Positions 49,665-62,256 of a stretch of DNA of 64,000 nt are shown piece after piece. The stretch covers positions 7,105,667-7,169,666 of the forward strand of contig OX424568.1 in the NCBI GenBank assembly GCA_949152475.1, given 5' to 3'. The position numbers and the translations under genes were made by a program. The stretch is from Terebella lapidaria (taxonomy: Eukaryota; Annelida; Polychaeta; Terebellida; Terebellidae). Every line of letters begins with the position of its first letter. Position 1 is the first letter of the stretch. The notes under the pieces were generated by a model, which was given only the letters and a program-made list of their open reading frames with translations, had not been told where the DNA came from and did not search any database.

Positions 49665-50970
49665 ACTAAATGGATGGTATCCTCGAGGACAAACTTAACG
49701 TCCACCAGCAGTGACACCGGTTCAGTGGTATGAATGTAAGTATCAATCTATTACCTCCAATACAGCCAAATTTTGATGATTCCAATAACAAACGTAAAAC
49801 ACAACATTTTGCAATCGAAATAAAGCCTGACCTATGGTGGCTGATAGCTTCCATTTGTCAATCTCGCTCCCTCGCGGCAAGAGAGCGAAGCGAGGCAGCG
49901 AAAGAGCGATGCGAGTGCACGAGAGAGCGATGCGAGGGAACGAGGAAGCGAGCGAGGGAACGAGAGAGTGATGCGAGAGAACAAGTGAGCGATACGATAT
50001 TCACATAGATCAACTTCGCTTCCTCGCATCGCTCTCTCGCTCTCTCGTTCTCTCGCTCTCTCGTTCTCTTGCTCTCTCTCGTTTTCTCGCTCCCTCGCTG
50101 TCTCGTATGCAGAAACTAATTTTCATGTACTAGGTATGCAGTATCAGAAACTAACTAAAGATTTCAGCAGACAAATAAAACGCACTTTTGAGAAGTCGCA
50201 CGATGATTTTTTTTTTGTTCTAATATAACCATACATACGACCATGTATGTACATGTACATTCATCTACAAAGATCACAAGCCAAAAGGTTATTGAATGGA
50301 TGGTATCCTCGAGGACAAACTTAACGTCCACCAGCAGTGACACCGGTTCAGTGGTATGAATGTAAGTATCAATCTATTACCTCCAATTCAGCCAAATTTT
50401 GATGATTCCAATAACAAACGTAAAACACAACATTTTGCAATCGAAATAAAGCCTGACCTATGGTGGCTGATAGCTTCCATTTGTCAATCTCGCTCCCTCG
50501 CGGCGAGAGAGCGAAGCGAGGCAGCGAAAGAGCGATGCGAGTGCACGAGAGAGCGATGCAAGGGAACGAGGAAGCGATGCGAGGGAACGAGAGAGCGATG
50601 CGAGGGTGCGAGAGAGTGATGCGAGAGAACGAGTGAGCGATACGATATTCACATAGATCAACTTCGCTTCCTCGCATCACTCTCTCGCTCTCTCGTTCTC
50701 TCGCGCCCTCGTTCTCTCGCTCTCTTGCTCTGTCACTCCCTCATTCTCTCGCTCTCTCGTTCTCTCGCTCCCTTGTTTTCTCGTTCTCTCGTTCCCTCGC
50801 TGTCTCGTATGCAGAAACTAATTTTCATGTACTAGGTATGCAGTATCAGAAACTAACTAAAGATTTCAGCAAACAAATAAAACGCACTTTTGAGAAGTCG
50901 AACGATGATTTTTTTTGTTCTAATATAACCATACATACGACCATGTATGTACATGTACATTCATCTACAA
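49665..50970 (+). repeat. Two-unit direct duplication (~623 bp) of R1 plus a transposon end
   Basis: Starting at the block ATGGATGGTATCCTCGAGG (about 49.67 and 50.29 kb), each unit carries a 5' half R1, the junction GACCTATGGTGGCTGATAGC, a GCGATGCGAGGGAACGAGAGA-type satellite block, the inverse block, and a tail ending ...CATTCATCTACAAAG. The second unit is continuous with the transposon body; the first is a duplicated left end. Confidence 0.8.
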
Positions 50971-52812
50971 AGCTAACTATGTGTATATTTTAATGATATT
51001 GATAAAGGTTTCCACATGGTCAGTGCTATTACAATGCTCATGGGCGTGTACAGAAATAATGGAAGGGAAGGAGCACTTACGGACTGTACCCACCCTTCCA
51101 TGGACACGCCCCTGTCATAACAGTTTCCTTGTAGGACATATAAAAATAGGACATATAAAATAGATGATATTGAAAATAGATGAAATTTACATCATAATTT
51201 CTACTTAACAGTGTATTCTTTGAAATACCACCGTATGCATAGGCGATTAAGTTGTAAAATTATGCAATATGAGTCCCATAAAAAAAAATTACAATTCCAT
51301 ATCGTGCTCTATTATGGTATAATATCACAATGAACGGTGATATTTATCGTGCTATTTGAAGTACGTGTATTGTATGCTCATCCGTGAACCACCACCTCCC
51401 ACCTAGCCGCCTTAAACTCACGTGCGCCCCCCCCCCCCCCACCCCTCCACCCAGTCTACACCTTCATCCGCTGCAAGTCACCTCATTGGTTATATCACTG
51501 TCACGTGGTAGCGACCTTATCCACTCACCAGGCTCCCTTACCCAATCTTCTGGGCTGTAGGATCGGAGCATGTGCAAATTATATGTATGTGTTGTAGATG
51601 CCGTTATTAGCGAAATCTAAATGCTTGAACCATGTACAAATATGATATAGGGCCTGTAAAATACACATGTAATCCCACGAAATTATAATATGAATACATA
51701 AGAATTAACCATAAAATCCTCACATATTTTCTTCAGATTGAGAATATTCCTTAAATATCAGTAGTTACAGGAATATCATGTAAGTTCCGATGTCAGAATG
51801 TTATTTGAACGGAGATATATTCTTTCACTTCAATTACAACTTTGTTTTTGTCACAATTGACACAAAATTGTTGTATGATTAACGTTCAATAAATAATTTT
51901 ATTTTTTTCTCAATAACACGAATTATAATTTGTTGACATCGGTTATTGTGTGCATTGTGCGAAGGGAAGGGGCGGGTTTTGGTATAGAACGTCACATGTT
52001 TTGCGCTTGAATATGTACAGGGAGAATAGTTTCGAGATTTCAGAGCGAGACTGATCATATTTGACCATATACAATAAATAATATTCGACCATATTCACTG
52101 GTAGGTATACATGTATAAATATTAATGCAGCAGAGTGGACGTGATTATTTTTCGTGCGCGCAAAAAATATCGTGGTAACGAATGAAAAATTAGCATCTGA
52201 ACAAAACAAAAAAAAACGCGATAACGAGGAATTTATCGTGAGAACGGATCAATTTATTGTGACCTGTCATATGAGCGAGAGAACGAGGAAACGAAGGAAT
52301 GGGTGTGCGAGAGAACGAGAGAACGAGGGAGCGAGAGAACGAGGGAACGAGAGAGCGAGTGGACGATACGAGGTAGCGAGAGAGCGAGATTGCAAGAGAG
52401 CAAAAGAACAAGAGAGCGATGCGAGGTAGCGAGAGAACGAGATTGCGAGAGAGCGAGGAACGACAGAACGAGAGAGCCAGGAAGGGAGAAAGCGATGCGA
52501 GGTAGCGAGAGAACGAGATTGCGAGAGAGCGAGGGAGCGAGATAACGATGCGAGATAGCGATGCGAGATACCAAAAAAACGAGTGAGCGAGAGAACGATG
52601 CGAGGAAGCGAGGTGATTTATGTCAATGTCGTATCGCTCACTCGCTCCCTCGCATCGCCCTCACATCCTCGCATCGCTCTCTCGCCCCCTCGTATCGCTC
52701 TCTCGCTCCTTCGCATCGCTGTCTCGTGCGCTCGTATCGCTCTTTCGCTACCTCGCTTCGCTCTCTCGCCGCGAGGGAGCGAGATTTCAGATGGACGCTA
52801 TCAGCCACAATA
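50459..52812. mobile_element. Composite DNA transposon with satellite-filled inverted ends
   Basis: Left terminus TATGGTGGCTGATAGC; right terminus is the reverse complement of TATTGTGGCTGATAGC. CTGACC flanks both sides (50453-50458 and 52813-52818), while the intact R1 at 49.5 kb has it once. Each end is a nested palindrome. It has an outer arm of GAGCGATGCGAGG-type repeats, a spacer like ATACGATATTCACATAGATC, and an inner arm of complementary repeats. The interior (about 50.98-52.14 kb) is AT-rich, carries a 14-base C run at 51427-51440, and has no transposase. The superfamily could not be assigned. Confidence 0.75.
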
Positions 52813-52933
52813 CTGACCAAATAGTTTATCAAACAACACACTGGCGTCATCAGGGGCAGACGGTGTGATGAATGTAGTTGTTTCTACTGTACACCTGATG
52901 GAATTAGCATACAACTAACTGCCCAACAACCTA
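52813..52933 (+). repeat. R1 repeat, 3' half displaced by the transposon
   Basis: Starts CTGACCAAATAGTTTATC and continues to ACAACTAACTGCCCAACAAC. With the 5' half at 50357-50458 it reconstitutes one R1 copy interrupted by the transposon. The sequence from 52934 to 53990 shows nothing recognised. Confidence 0.75.
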
Positions 52934-53996
52934 TGCAAATAATTTAGAAACCCAAAACAAGCCCCATGGAATGGATATATGACAAGTACAAACAGTAAGT
53001 ACCTAATCACAAGTCAAAAGGCTACTGAGACACATGTTTGCATGACCTACTGTAAATACACATAAACCAAAATAGAAGGAAGAAACGACTGATCTTAATC
53101 AGTATCATGATCATAGAGAACCAAGTGGCATTTTTCTGTTGAAAAACATGAAGACATACCATCAACAATATATACAAACATTTATTATTTCAAACAGAAT
53201 ATTTGGAACATTTGACAACATCGCAATTTTAGTATCATTCACCAATTATTCAAGGTAATATTCAATAAATAATTTTCAATAATGCAATGATAAGGCAGAT
53301 CATACAAGGCAGTTGATGTGGTCATGAATGAGTTATGTTCTATACTTGGGTATTGGTTTTATTTTCATTACAGCCATTAAGTTGTGTTTCTTGGTAATAC
53401 GGATCGTCATGATGTTTAATGCAGGCATTTCAGTGCTTTCTGTTCACGTATGCAGACGTACTAGATTTCGTGGACGTCTCCGAGCTGCAAATATATCGAT
53501 GGATGGTAGGAAAACGTATGCATATAGTTTGATTGTCGTTGGTGACCGTCACTTGTTAAATAATCAGCCGAATATATATTTCCACACCAATGACATGCAT
53601 TGAAATCCCATCAGTGATGAAGAGCTTGAACTCAAACTATATCGGTATATCAAACCACTTAAGCTGTTGCAGAATGGTAATGGCGTACTTTCAACGTAAT
53701 TGTATTCTTGTCAAATTAGTACATACCATTCATTCAATCGTCACACAGCCACATCCCACATCGCCTACAACTATAAACAAAAACTGTCGTTGAAAAGAAT
53801 ATTGTACAGTCCAAGATCAAGTGTAAGTTAATGTTGAATGCACTATATATGTTGCCATTTAACGTAAAGCACCAGGAACATGTCCAATCTTGGTCCATTA
53901 TATATCATACCATTCCACTCATAATCAAGGTTCTCTGGATGACTTGTTTTTGTTTTTTCATAAGTGGACAACGTATAAATACATACCAAAAATAGC

Positions 53997-54968
53997 ATAC
54001 CGGTATCAGGCAAATTATAACGACAGCACAAGTTGATCCGGCTGTCGTTCCCCCAATCTCTGCAGCAGAGAGCCTTCTGTCGTCCAGGTCACCTGGTCAA
54101 ATGTCAAACAATGCATGTGATGTCGTCCTTCCAAACAGGACGAAAAACAATAGATGTAACATCATGTGACATAATTCGCATAAAAATAATTCAATTCATG
54201 CTTAGTGAAGTGAGATAATGAGCATAATTAGAGATCTTCAAGAGAAACTACCTTCACTTTCCCCATATATTTCAACTTCGCACAAGTATGCAAAGTTTGG
54301 GTCCGATCCACGATCAGTGCGCCGGAAGTGAACGATGTTTCCTGTCTGATAGCACGACACGGTCACGTTGTCGCCAAATTCGGCAACAAGTAATGAATGT
54401 AATTTCGCGGTAGTTCTCTGTGTCGATACGTGAATTCGTGGGTACATTTGAAATGAACACACATAAGATACGTGAGGGTAGAGGGGCGCAACTTACATCC
54501 AAATAGATCATCCCCGTTGTATACTGTTATATTTGTCACGGCATAAGTGCGTTTCAAGTCGACCCACCACTCTGCTACGGACCTAGGAATCGTTTCTAAA
54601 CAGCCACAGTACGGGTAATGCAGTTTTCCATCGACAGCATTACCAGCAGATGTCCCATTGCATGTCCCATAGCTGTAGACTGGCTTCAGGTATGCCAAAT
54701 TCGTATCCGCCATGGCCACGGCTAATATATAATTGTATATGTTTTTAAAAGATTTGAGAATATTGCATAAACACTCGTGTACTAGTCTTTTATCCTTTAC
54801 ATACTCATGTACTAATATAAGGTTTGTTGAATTGTGATCCAGTTTGTCTTTGATACTCGTCAGTGTAAACTGTTTTCTGCTAAATGAAGAACAGCAACAA
54901 CTAACGTGATGAATCGACAGCAACAGGACAAGATGACAGAAAACTGGCATGAAACGAACTCCGTCCAT
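53997..54968 (-). pseudogene. F5/8 type C lectin-like membrane protein, damaged
   Basis: Minus-strand parts: signal-like exon 54968-54906 (MDGVRFMPVFCHLVLLL), lectin A 54721-54497 (AYLKPVYSYG...WWVDLKRTY...NITVYNGDDLFG), lectin B 54417-54252 (FGDNVTVSC...IVHFRRTD, ending LCEVEIYG), TM exon 54092-53997 (STCAVVIICLIPVCYF). The TM exon joins exon B in phase 1 as in the 58-kb gene. Exon B is 166 nt against 216-219 nt in paralogues, a loss that is not a multiple of three. Joining A to B at the only plausible acceptor creates a TAG. The signal exon's best donor is also out of phase. It is probably a decayed paralogue, unless different splice sites are used. Confidence 0.6.
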
Positions 54969-55589
54969 CGTTCCACTGAACTTGAAACAGATATATACAA
55001 AAATCTTTAAACATGGACCGTAATTATGAAAGCATTGCAAGGCATTCATGATGTAAACCATAAGCTTTAAAACAACTGAACGAATCACATGTCTATATGT
55101 TTCATATTGAACGTTAATAACGTCAACGAGTATGCCAAGCCTACACGTATGATCCGCATGAAACGAAGCACGGATGAGCAATTCCAGAAAATGTCAACCA
55201 TGAAAATCAGTCTTAAGAACTTGCACAATCGTATTCAATATACCACATGAAAAACTGATCTCGTGCACTTCTATTACATGGGTTTTATTGTGTCGTGTGC
55301 TCATAAACGAGCACCATATAACTGGGGACAGTAAAACAATAAAATATATACAAATGTACTGACAAAGCCTAAATCGTAGGCGTAGCTTCAGATAATTTAC
55401 TGTCCGTCATTGTCAGAAGTTGAGAGCGAGCGATATTCAAAACTTTTTTTTTTCTGAAGAAGATCAAATAAAACAGGCTGCTATAATTTCACATTCACAG
55501 AGCTATGATAATGAATTTGTGTACGCAATAGCGATTCTGTCGGACACATTAATTTCGATCTGTCACAACTTGTTCAAATGTGTGTACCA

Positions 55590-55737
55590 ATGTAAGTATC
55601 AATCTATTACCACCAATACAGCCAAATTTGGATGATTCCAATAACAAACGTAAAACACAACATTTTGCAATAAAAACAAAGCCCAACCGAATAATTTATC
55701 GAAAGACACACTGGCGTCATCAGGGGCAGACAGTGTG
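55590..55737 (+). repeat. Interspersed repeat family R1, partial copy
   Basis: 5' two-thirds of R1 (GTAAGTATCAATC to GGGGCAGACAGTGTG), then unrelated sequence. The flanking 54.97-55.58 kb and 55.74-56.23 kb stretches hold nothing recognised. Confidence 0.7.
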
Positions 55738-56237
55738 GTTAATACGGTTATTGAAAACTGTCGAGGGGGTGGGGTGAAAACAAAAACCTGTAAAGAATGA
55801 ACTGAGGCTCAGAAATGTATGCCAGAATAGACTTACTGGCGGATCGACCAAAGTTCCGAGATGGGGTTGCTGCGCCCCTTCATGATATCCTAATAAAAAT
55901 CAAGCATTTGCGAACGTTTGCAAACGCGAAATCAAATTCCATGTTAAACAGTGATATCCAGTTTTTGATTACACACAACTGCGATGTGTATGCATCGACG
56001 ACACACAACTCTCAACTTCTTTGACTACATTTATTCAGAACCGGGATACAATCTTTTTATTGTTTTTATTGTTGTAATTATGGACAGATAACTGTCTGAA
56101 ACAAAATAATAATAATAAAAAAAACAATGTCTTTTGTCAAAAACATATCGGTTATTTCATAATCGATATTCGAAGATCAATCTATCCATGTCTGGCACTC
56201 ACGGGCCGTGTGTGTACATTATAGGATGATTGTTTGT

Positions 56238-56808
56238 CCAACAATATATAAATACTGGTTTAGAGGGGAACGTGGCAAAATGTTCCCACGAGGAGGCAAT
56301 GTCTTCGAGGGGGAACATTTCGTCATGTTTCCCGACAAACCAATCACCATTCATTTTATTCTGTCGAATGTCACTCATGAATTTCAAAGTCGTTCAACCC
56401 TGGCTGAGAACACTTCGTCGGAGCGGTCAACATTACAAACATTATTACCCGCTGTAACATTGTTGACCGGTACAATAAGTTTCGAGGGGAACATTGCAAA
56501 TTGTGGTATGCTGAATAACTAATAAGCCACGGGCATTATAACATGATGTATAATAATCGGAATTATCATAATTCATGTTAGAATCCCCTCAAAGCCCATC
56601 GTGCCGCTCAACATTGTGGCAGCGGGCAACATTGTTTGCAACGATGACCGCTCCGACGAAATATTTACCGCCGCGGTCCAATGATTTTGAAATTCATCCG
56701 TGACATTTGGTATAAAATAACTGGTGACTGGTTTGGGGGGAAACATTTCGCCATGTTCCGATGCAAACCAGTCACCATTTATATATCAGGAGAATTAGGT
56801 TTGTCCAA
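56238..56808. mobile_element. Foldback element with ~230-bp inverted arms
   Basis: The left arm (about 56240-56500) and right arm (about 56580-56805) are imperfect reverse complements. Shared blocks include TCGTCGGAGCGGTCA, GGGGAACAT...TTTCG, and TGAATTTCAAA followed by GACATT-like sequence. The interior is AT-rich. No transposase is present. It lies between the two right-hand lectin genes. Confidence 0.65.
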
Positions 56809-57818
56809 TACGAGGATGTTTAGCAATTAAACACACAATATATAACCATACTGTTAGCGAAGGTAAGTGAAACGAATGTAACTACTATGCTATTATCATG
56901 ATACATCAGTTGATTATTGGTTAAAAGATTCAAATATAAATAATGATTTTGGGTTGCTTAATTATCCATATGTTGCATTTTGATTATTGATCACACTAAA
57001 ACTACAAAGAAGCAGGACGTAGTCATCCAGGATCAGCTGTATCTTGGCGGTGCCTCATGGATCGCATTGGTGGGCTTTCACCAGCTGAAAATCATATCAA
57101 ATCAATTCAAAACAAGTAATAAACCAATCAGTGCTCGCTATTTTTTACAACTTGTCATGGATTTCTGTTTAACCTTACCCGTGAGGTAATGTGGAATACA
57201 GACAGAGCAGGGGATATACACTCAATTATGACATGTTCAACAGCATTTTCGTATAGTTTTAAATTAATGATGACAAATTATCAACGGAATAGAAACAGAG
57301 GGCACTAGATTTCGGTTTTTTTCCTTGCTTAAAAATGATAAGTCTTTTACGTAATGGTGGTACAGATATTTGTTAGATAGTGGTATAAACATACACCAGA
57401 ATTGACATACACTAGCATTCATACTGTCCATGAGATAGTTATTCCACTGATTCAAATAATTGTCTACATCGAATTACACTTACCACACAGAAGCAATTCC
57501 GTAAGTCTTCTCAACCACAGCTGCAAATGGATGGATTCAATGATACGAACGTTACATACTATACATAAGTATAACAATCTCATCAATTAGATAACCATTA
57601 CTGCAAATTATTTCCTCGTCAGATTATCTATCGTACCAAAATGTACTATATTATATATATATTTTAGCGATATAGTCATTATTTTTCTCTCATACTTGTC
57701 ACAAAATCGGCTGTAGTGACGGTTACTTTTCAACGAATAGTTCTCAGTTCATGTAGATGTATGTTATATGATCTTATTTACGTTATTGATGGGTGACAAC
57801 CAATCAAATCTAACCTAC

Positions 57819-58962
57819 CAGCAGCAGCATATCACTATAATCATGATGATAACGCCGACCACACCACCGCCTGTCGACCCGCCAATAATGATGACAAGAT
57901 TTCCAGACCCCTCGTCGCCTGTTAAACAGTGAAACCACGTAGCGGCATTCAATTGAGGAAGGAATGAATAACAAACGGAATTCAACACACGCTATAACGT
58001 ATTGTTTCTCTCGAAGCATTGGATATCACGTCAACGTACCGTCATCACTTCTCCCGTACACCTCCATCTCACATACGAACAGGAACTCAGGCTCCACACC
58101 ACGAGCAGTGCGCCGGAAGTGAACAATACTTCCTGTCCGGGGACAGGGGATCGTCACGTGACCACCAAAAGCCACAGCATCGGTATGTACTGCACAATCA
58201 GTCAGATTATCGAGAGAGTTTCCCACGCTCAGTACAAAATTTTGCATCCAGTTTTCTGAAAGCATCAGGTTTTCGGCAAAATCAGTCCGGCAAAATTCTA
58301 GCAAAAATTCGTCAAAATTTTAGTCCATACAATTTTTCTCTAATTTGAATGGTTTGTGCATTGCGGAGAACGAACTTACTCCCAAAACGGTCATCTCCAT
58401 TGGAAATGGTTATCTTTTCCACCTTGTATGTGCCCTCCAGGTCGACCCAAAATTCTGCTACGGATCCGGGATCGGCTCGCGTACAGGTACAACTGGGATA
58501 CCGGACATCCCCATCAACCATAGCAGTGGCCGACAGATTGTATCCGGGGCACATCGCTTGGCTGTGTACTGGCTTATTGAGGGCAATGTTTTCTCCCACC
58601 GCGGCCGCATCTAGTTATTATGAATCGCAATATAGATTTTGGTGTTATATTATATAAACACTATCAACGGTTCTCAAAATAACTTTTTTTTTCGACGGGC
58701 AGCACATGTGCGGTAGAAATGCTTACTCTTTCATAAACATCGAATTTCACTGGTTTATAGGGGGGGGGGGGGGGTGTTGCGTTCATGAATTCTTCAGAAA
58801 TTCATGAGTTTGTCACTGACTGAGACACGGGATAAAGTACAAATTGTTTCTGTTGCTTATATCGTTATTGATATCGGTGAAATAACTGAACAACGATTGC
58901 TCACCTGTCAAGCTAATGGCAGCAAGATGGCAAAAAGCCAACATCAAACAAATTCCAGTCAT
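57819..58962 (-). CDS. F5/8 type C lectin-like type I membrane protein, single module
   Basis: The best-preserved family member. Predicted exons: signal peptide 58962-58905 (MTGICLMLAFCHLAAIS), lectin A 58610-58380 (NIALNKPVHSQ...FWVDLEGTY...KITISNGDDRFG), lectin B 58255-58040 (VLSVGNSLDNL...IPCPRTGSIVHFRRT, ending VCEMEVYG), TM exon 57918-57819 (LVIIIGGSTGGGVVGVIIM and a Cys run). Every junction has GT/AG and consistent phase (1,1,1, then 2). The product should be a small cell-surface protein with one extracellular lectin-like domain. A candidate next exon at 57520-57484 would give an immediate TGA, hence a very short cytoplasmic tail; this is uncertain. The ligand is unknown. Confidence 0.72.
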
Positions 58963-59920
58963 GATTTCTTTTAACTGAAAGTGAAAACATGGCAATTTCA
59001 GACATATATACATGATATTGATTATAATAAAAGCTACGGTCGGTGGCCAATTCATGCGGCGTTCCATCACTGCGTCTTGTGTTATTTCTTGTGTTTACAT
59101 AAGAAGGCCAACGAAAACTACGAATTGTAAAGTTGTTCACGACAATTCGCACCACTGAAATTTTCCTCATATTCATGACAAGCAGTATATGTCATCTGAA
59201 TCTCATGTTATGAAACGTGCGAAATGGCAAAGTACACAACGGTATGTGTCAGCTGGGACGCGTGTGTATAAATATACGTGTACTTACACAGTGTGATCCG
59301 TATGCTACTATCACTTCACCGAAAGGCAAATATATTTTGTTGCATGAGATTTGGGCTAAAAGATCATGCACAAATTGTTTCAATTTACTATAAATGTAGT
59401 ATCAATATATATTAGGTTCTTGTTTGGATCATTTTGCTGAATACGCGAATGGAAATTTATTGTCCCTAACCAGGAACCTTAAATAAAACTTGATAATACT
59501 GTCAAGAGGCCATAAAGCAATGATCCCGTCTGATAGTATGTTACAAAATACCACGTGGATATTTATCATTCAAACTTTGTATTTGTATACACCAAGTTGG
59601 TACTTGTATATTTTCTAAGAAATTACAACGTCTTCCTACTTTTATACCTACTTGTATCTTCACCATAAAGATTTAGCTTGAGATGACGAATGTTTGAGAT
59701 ATGGGAGTGTGAATGCAATAAATTCTAGACAAGAATAAATAAATCTAATGTAATATATAAACGTCGTGAACCAGACCGAAGAGAGTAAAATGCAAAGAGG
59801 GTGAACTCGAATTTTTATGTGAATTTTATTGCGAGAGAAATGGGAATTACATCAGCACCAAAACGAACGAGACAATCAAAGATTGCAGACCCTCGCCCTT
59901 CCAGATTTAGTTACTAAAAT
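58963..59920. other. Non-coding interval upstream of the 58-kb lectin gene
   Basis: AT-rich and presumed to hold the promoter. No specific element was identified. A 15-base G run lies just inside the gene's first intron at 58760-58774. Confidence 0.4.
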
Positions 59921-59924
59921 TATG

Positions 59925-61275
59925 AGTTTATGACCCTTACATTTTCGACCTGGGCGATGATAAGGGATTTTGGCCGTACTATCATTGGTCATATCAAATG
60001 ATCGGAAACTGGCCATAAAAAATACAAAAATCATGGGAGAAATATTCATCAATAAAAGTAGAGTTCTTGCGATTTTTCTATCTTGAATATATTCTCGATA
60101 TGTCGACCACGACATGAATTCTTGACCCTGACAACGCAAATTTTTCCAGCTCTCACAAATTCAACATTCTATTGAATATCGTCAGTGGATTGGGAATTAC
60201 CACTACTTGAAATACTACAAATCAGCGATTTCAGCTGATGACCCTTGCACTTGCTACCTTGGGCAATAATAGGGGATTTTGATCACAGGACCATCGGTCA
60301 TACAGCAAATGACGGGAATTGAGCACAGAAAAATATATAATTAAAAGTGGAAATTAATCATTGATACAAGCAGAGTTATTGTAAATTTTCGATTTTGATC
60401 TTTACTCTGACCTTGACCTTGTCGCTCAATATTGAGCTGTGAAATTTCACAGTATTGTCATTCAAGCACATCTCCTGAACGAAAATGGGTTAAAACGATT
60501 GAAAACTAGCCTCACAATTATGGCCTTGAATCTCAGAACACCGAAAATTCTTAAAATCGTGACCCCTAATATTTCGACATCGGGCGATAATAAATAATAT
60601 TTCCGTCGTATGACAATCGGCCGTACACCATACGATTGGGAATTGGCCAAAGAAAAATAATAAAAAAAATAGTTGGAAAAATTAATATCAAGTAGAACCA
60701 AAGTTATAGCCGATTATGTGATTTTCACTTTTTCCATTGCCATGGCAACCGTTTTCATTCGATTTTCACGAAATTTAAAGGAAAACGAGTCTTTAACATA
60801 GCGCTTCAGTCACATAAATTTCAGATCGATTGGACCCTTTATCTCCGAGTTATAAGCGCAAACACTCGCACAGAAAAGTCGCTGACAAAAAATAACCGAA
60901 GTCGTGAACCCGCAATTTTTCGACATCGGGCGATAATGGAGAGTTTTCGTCGTACGACCATCGGCCGTACACCATAGGGTCGGGAATTGGCCAAAGAAAA
61001 ATACAAAATTAGTTTAAGTAATTAATATTCATTAGAACTAGAGTTATAGCCAATTATGTGATTTTCTCTTTTTTCGTTGCCATGGCAACAATTTTTTTTC
61101 TGATTTCGACAAGAAATGGGTAGGACTGAGCCGCGGTGATACCGCTTCTTCCCTATAAACTTCAGGCCGATCGGACCATTCGGTTTTGAGTTATGCGCGC
61201 GTACAGACAAACAAACAGACAGACAGACCCAATTACAATACCCTCTCCCCCTATCGGGGCGAGGGTAATAAAGTC
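59925..61275 (+). repeat. Four-unit diverged tandem repeat R3 (~330 bp)
   Basis: Units begin near 59.93, 60.24, 60.56 and 60.90 kb. Each has (G/T)GACCC...TTTCGACATCGGGCGATAAT, a CGTACGACCATCGGCC-like block, GGGAATTGGCCA(A)AGAAAAAT, and a TTATGTGATTTT...CCATGGCAAC block. The last unit ends with CAGACAGACAGACCC and a CCCCCTATCGGGGCGAGGG hairpin followed by TAATAAAG. A lone unit is found at about 6.55-6.88 kb. It is non-coding. Confidence 0.75.
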
Positions 61276-62250
61276 AACGAATCTCAGGGGCACTAAAGTT
61301 TCGACATTTTCGTGAATCGTCAATGAAAGATTGGTCGGCCCTATTGCCTGGGTATTTTATGCTCTTTATCGATATATTTCAGTTATCGTATTATCCACGG
61401 ATGAGCTATAAGCTTGGACAGACAAATTCAACAGACAGACCGAAATAACGAGATTCATTCCAGTATTCGCGCGCTTACCGCGCCATGAACGATGAGTTCC
61501 GCGAACCCCATGTATGGGACTAGACTTAGGAAACAAAATCATCCGTAATTTTGTCTTATATCACAATCTGTAGATAATTATAATGCATCTCCGACCAACA
61601 CAAACCCTACCCCACACCACAATGATGTGTTTCCCCAGGATGACGATGGGTGAAACCATGGTGCGTATTACTCCCGACCTGAACATATATTCATTTCATC
61701 AAGTAAACTTGAAATTTGTATTTATTCACCTGCGCACCTCGATAACCTCATGATAATTGACTCTTTTCATCTGTGGGGGTTCATATACATTGTATTTACA
61801 TAACGTAACCAATAAACAAATTTAGGTATAGTTGTTAAGTAATCTCATACGAGGAGTGGATGCTTCAAAGCCTCCAGGTAGCTGCCAAATTTTATTGAGT
61901 TGGAGTGAGGTCATACAGTATTTCCTTCAAGTCAATGTGCTTTCCATGTCTCAACAAGTGTACTGCTGGTTCAAGCTGAATATTGTCACGTATATATTGT
62001 TAGGTGAATGCTGACACTTCACATGTACTTAGCGGACATTCGCTGAGTCATTCCCACTGATTATAGTCATATACGACGTAGGCCTATGGCCTGATTTAGC
62101 GAACAATCCAGTCTTCCAGAACGTTTCGTTGTGTTGAACACGCCCACTGTCATGTTCGAATGTGCCTATTGCTTGTTTTAAGAGATAAAGCGTACACAAG
62201 TAAATTGTAACCCATGACACAGCTAATTATTCCATACTGACTGGGGACCA
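61276..62250. other. Non-coding interval
   Basis: No gene or known repeat recognised. Confidence 0.5.
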
Positions 62251-62256
62251 TGAAAA

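Noticed and set aside
49860..52790. CRISPR-like or protein-coding reading of the GAGCGATGCGAG arrays
   Set aside because: Units are irregular satellites without unique spacers, in a eukaryotic context; Arg/Glu/Ser-rich frames are by-products of composition.
53328..53603. 91-codon plus-strand frame with hydrophobic start
   Set aside because: No recognisable family, no splice or conservation support; AT-rich chance frame.
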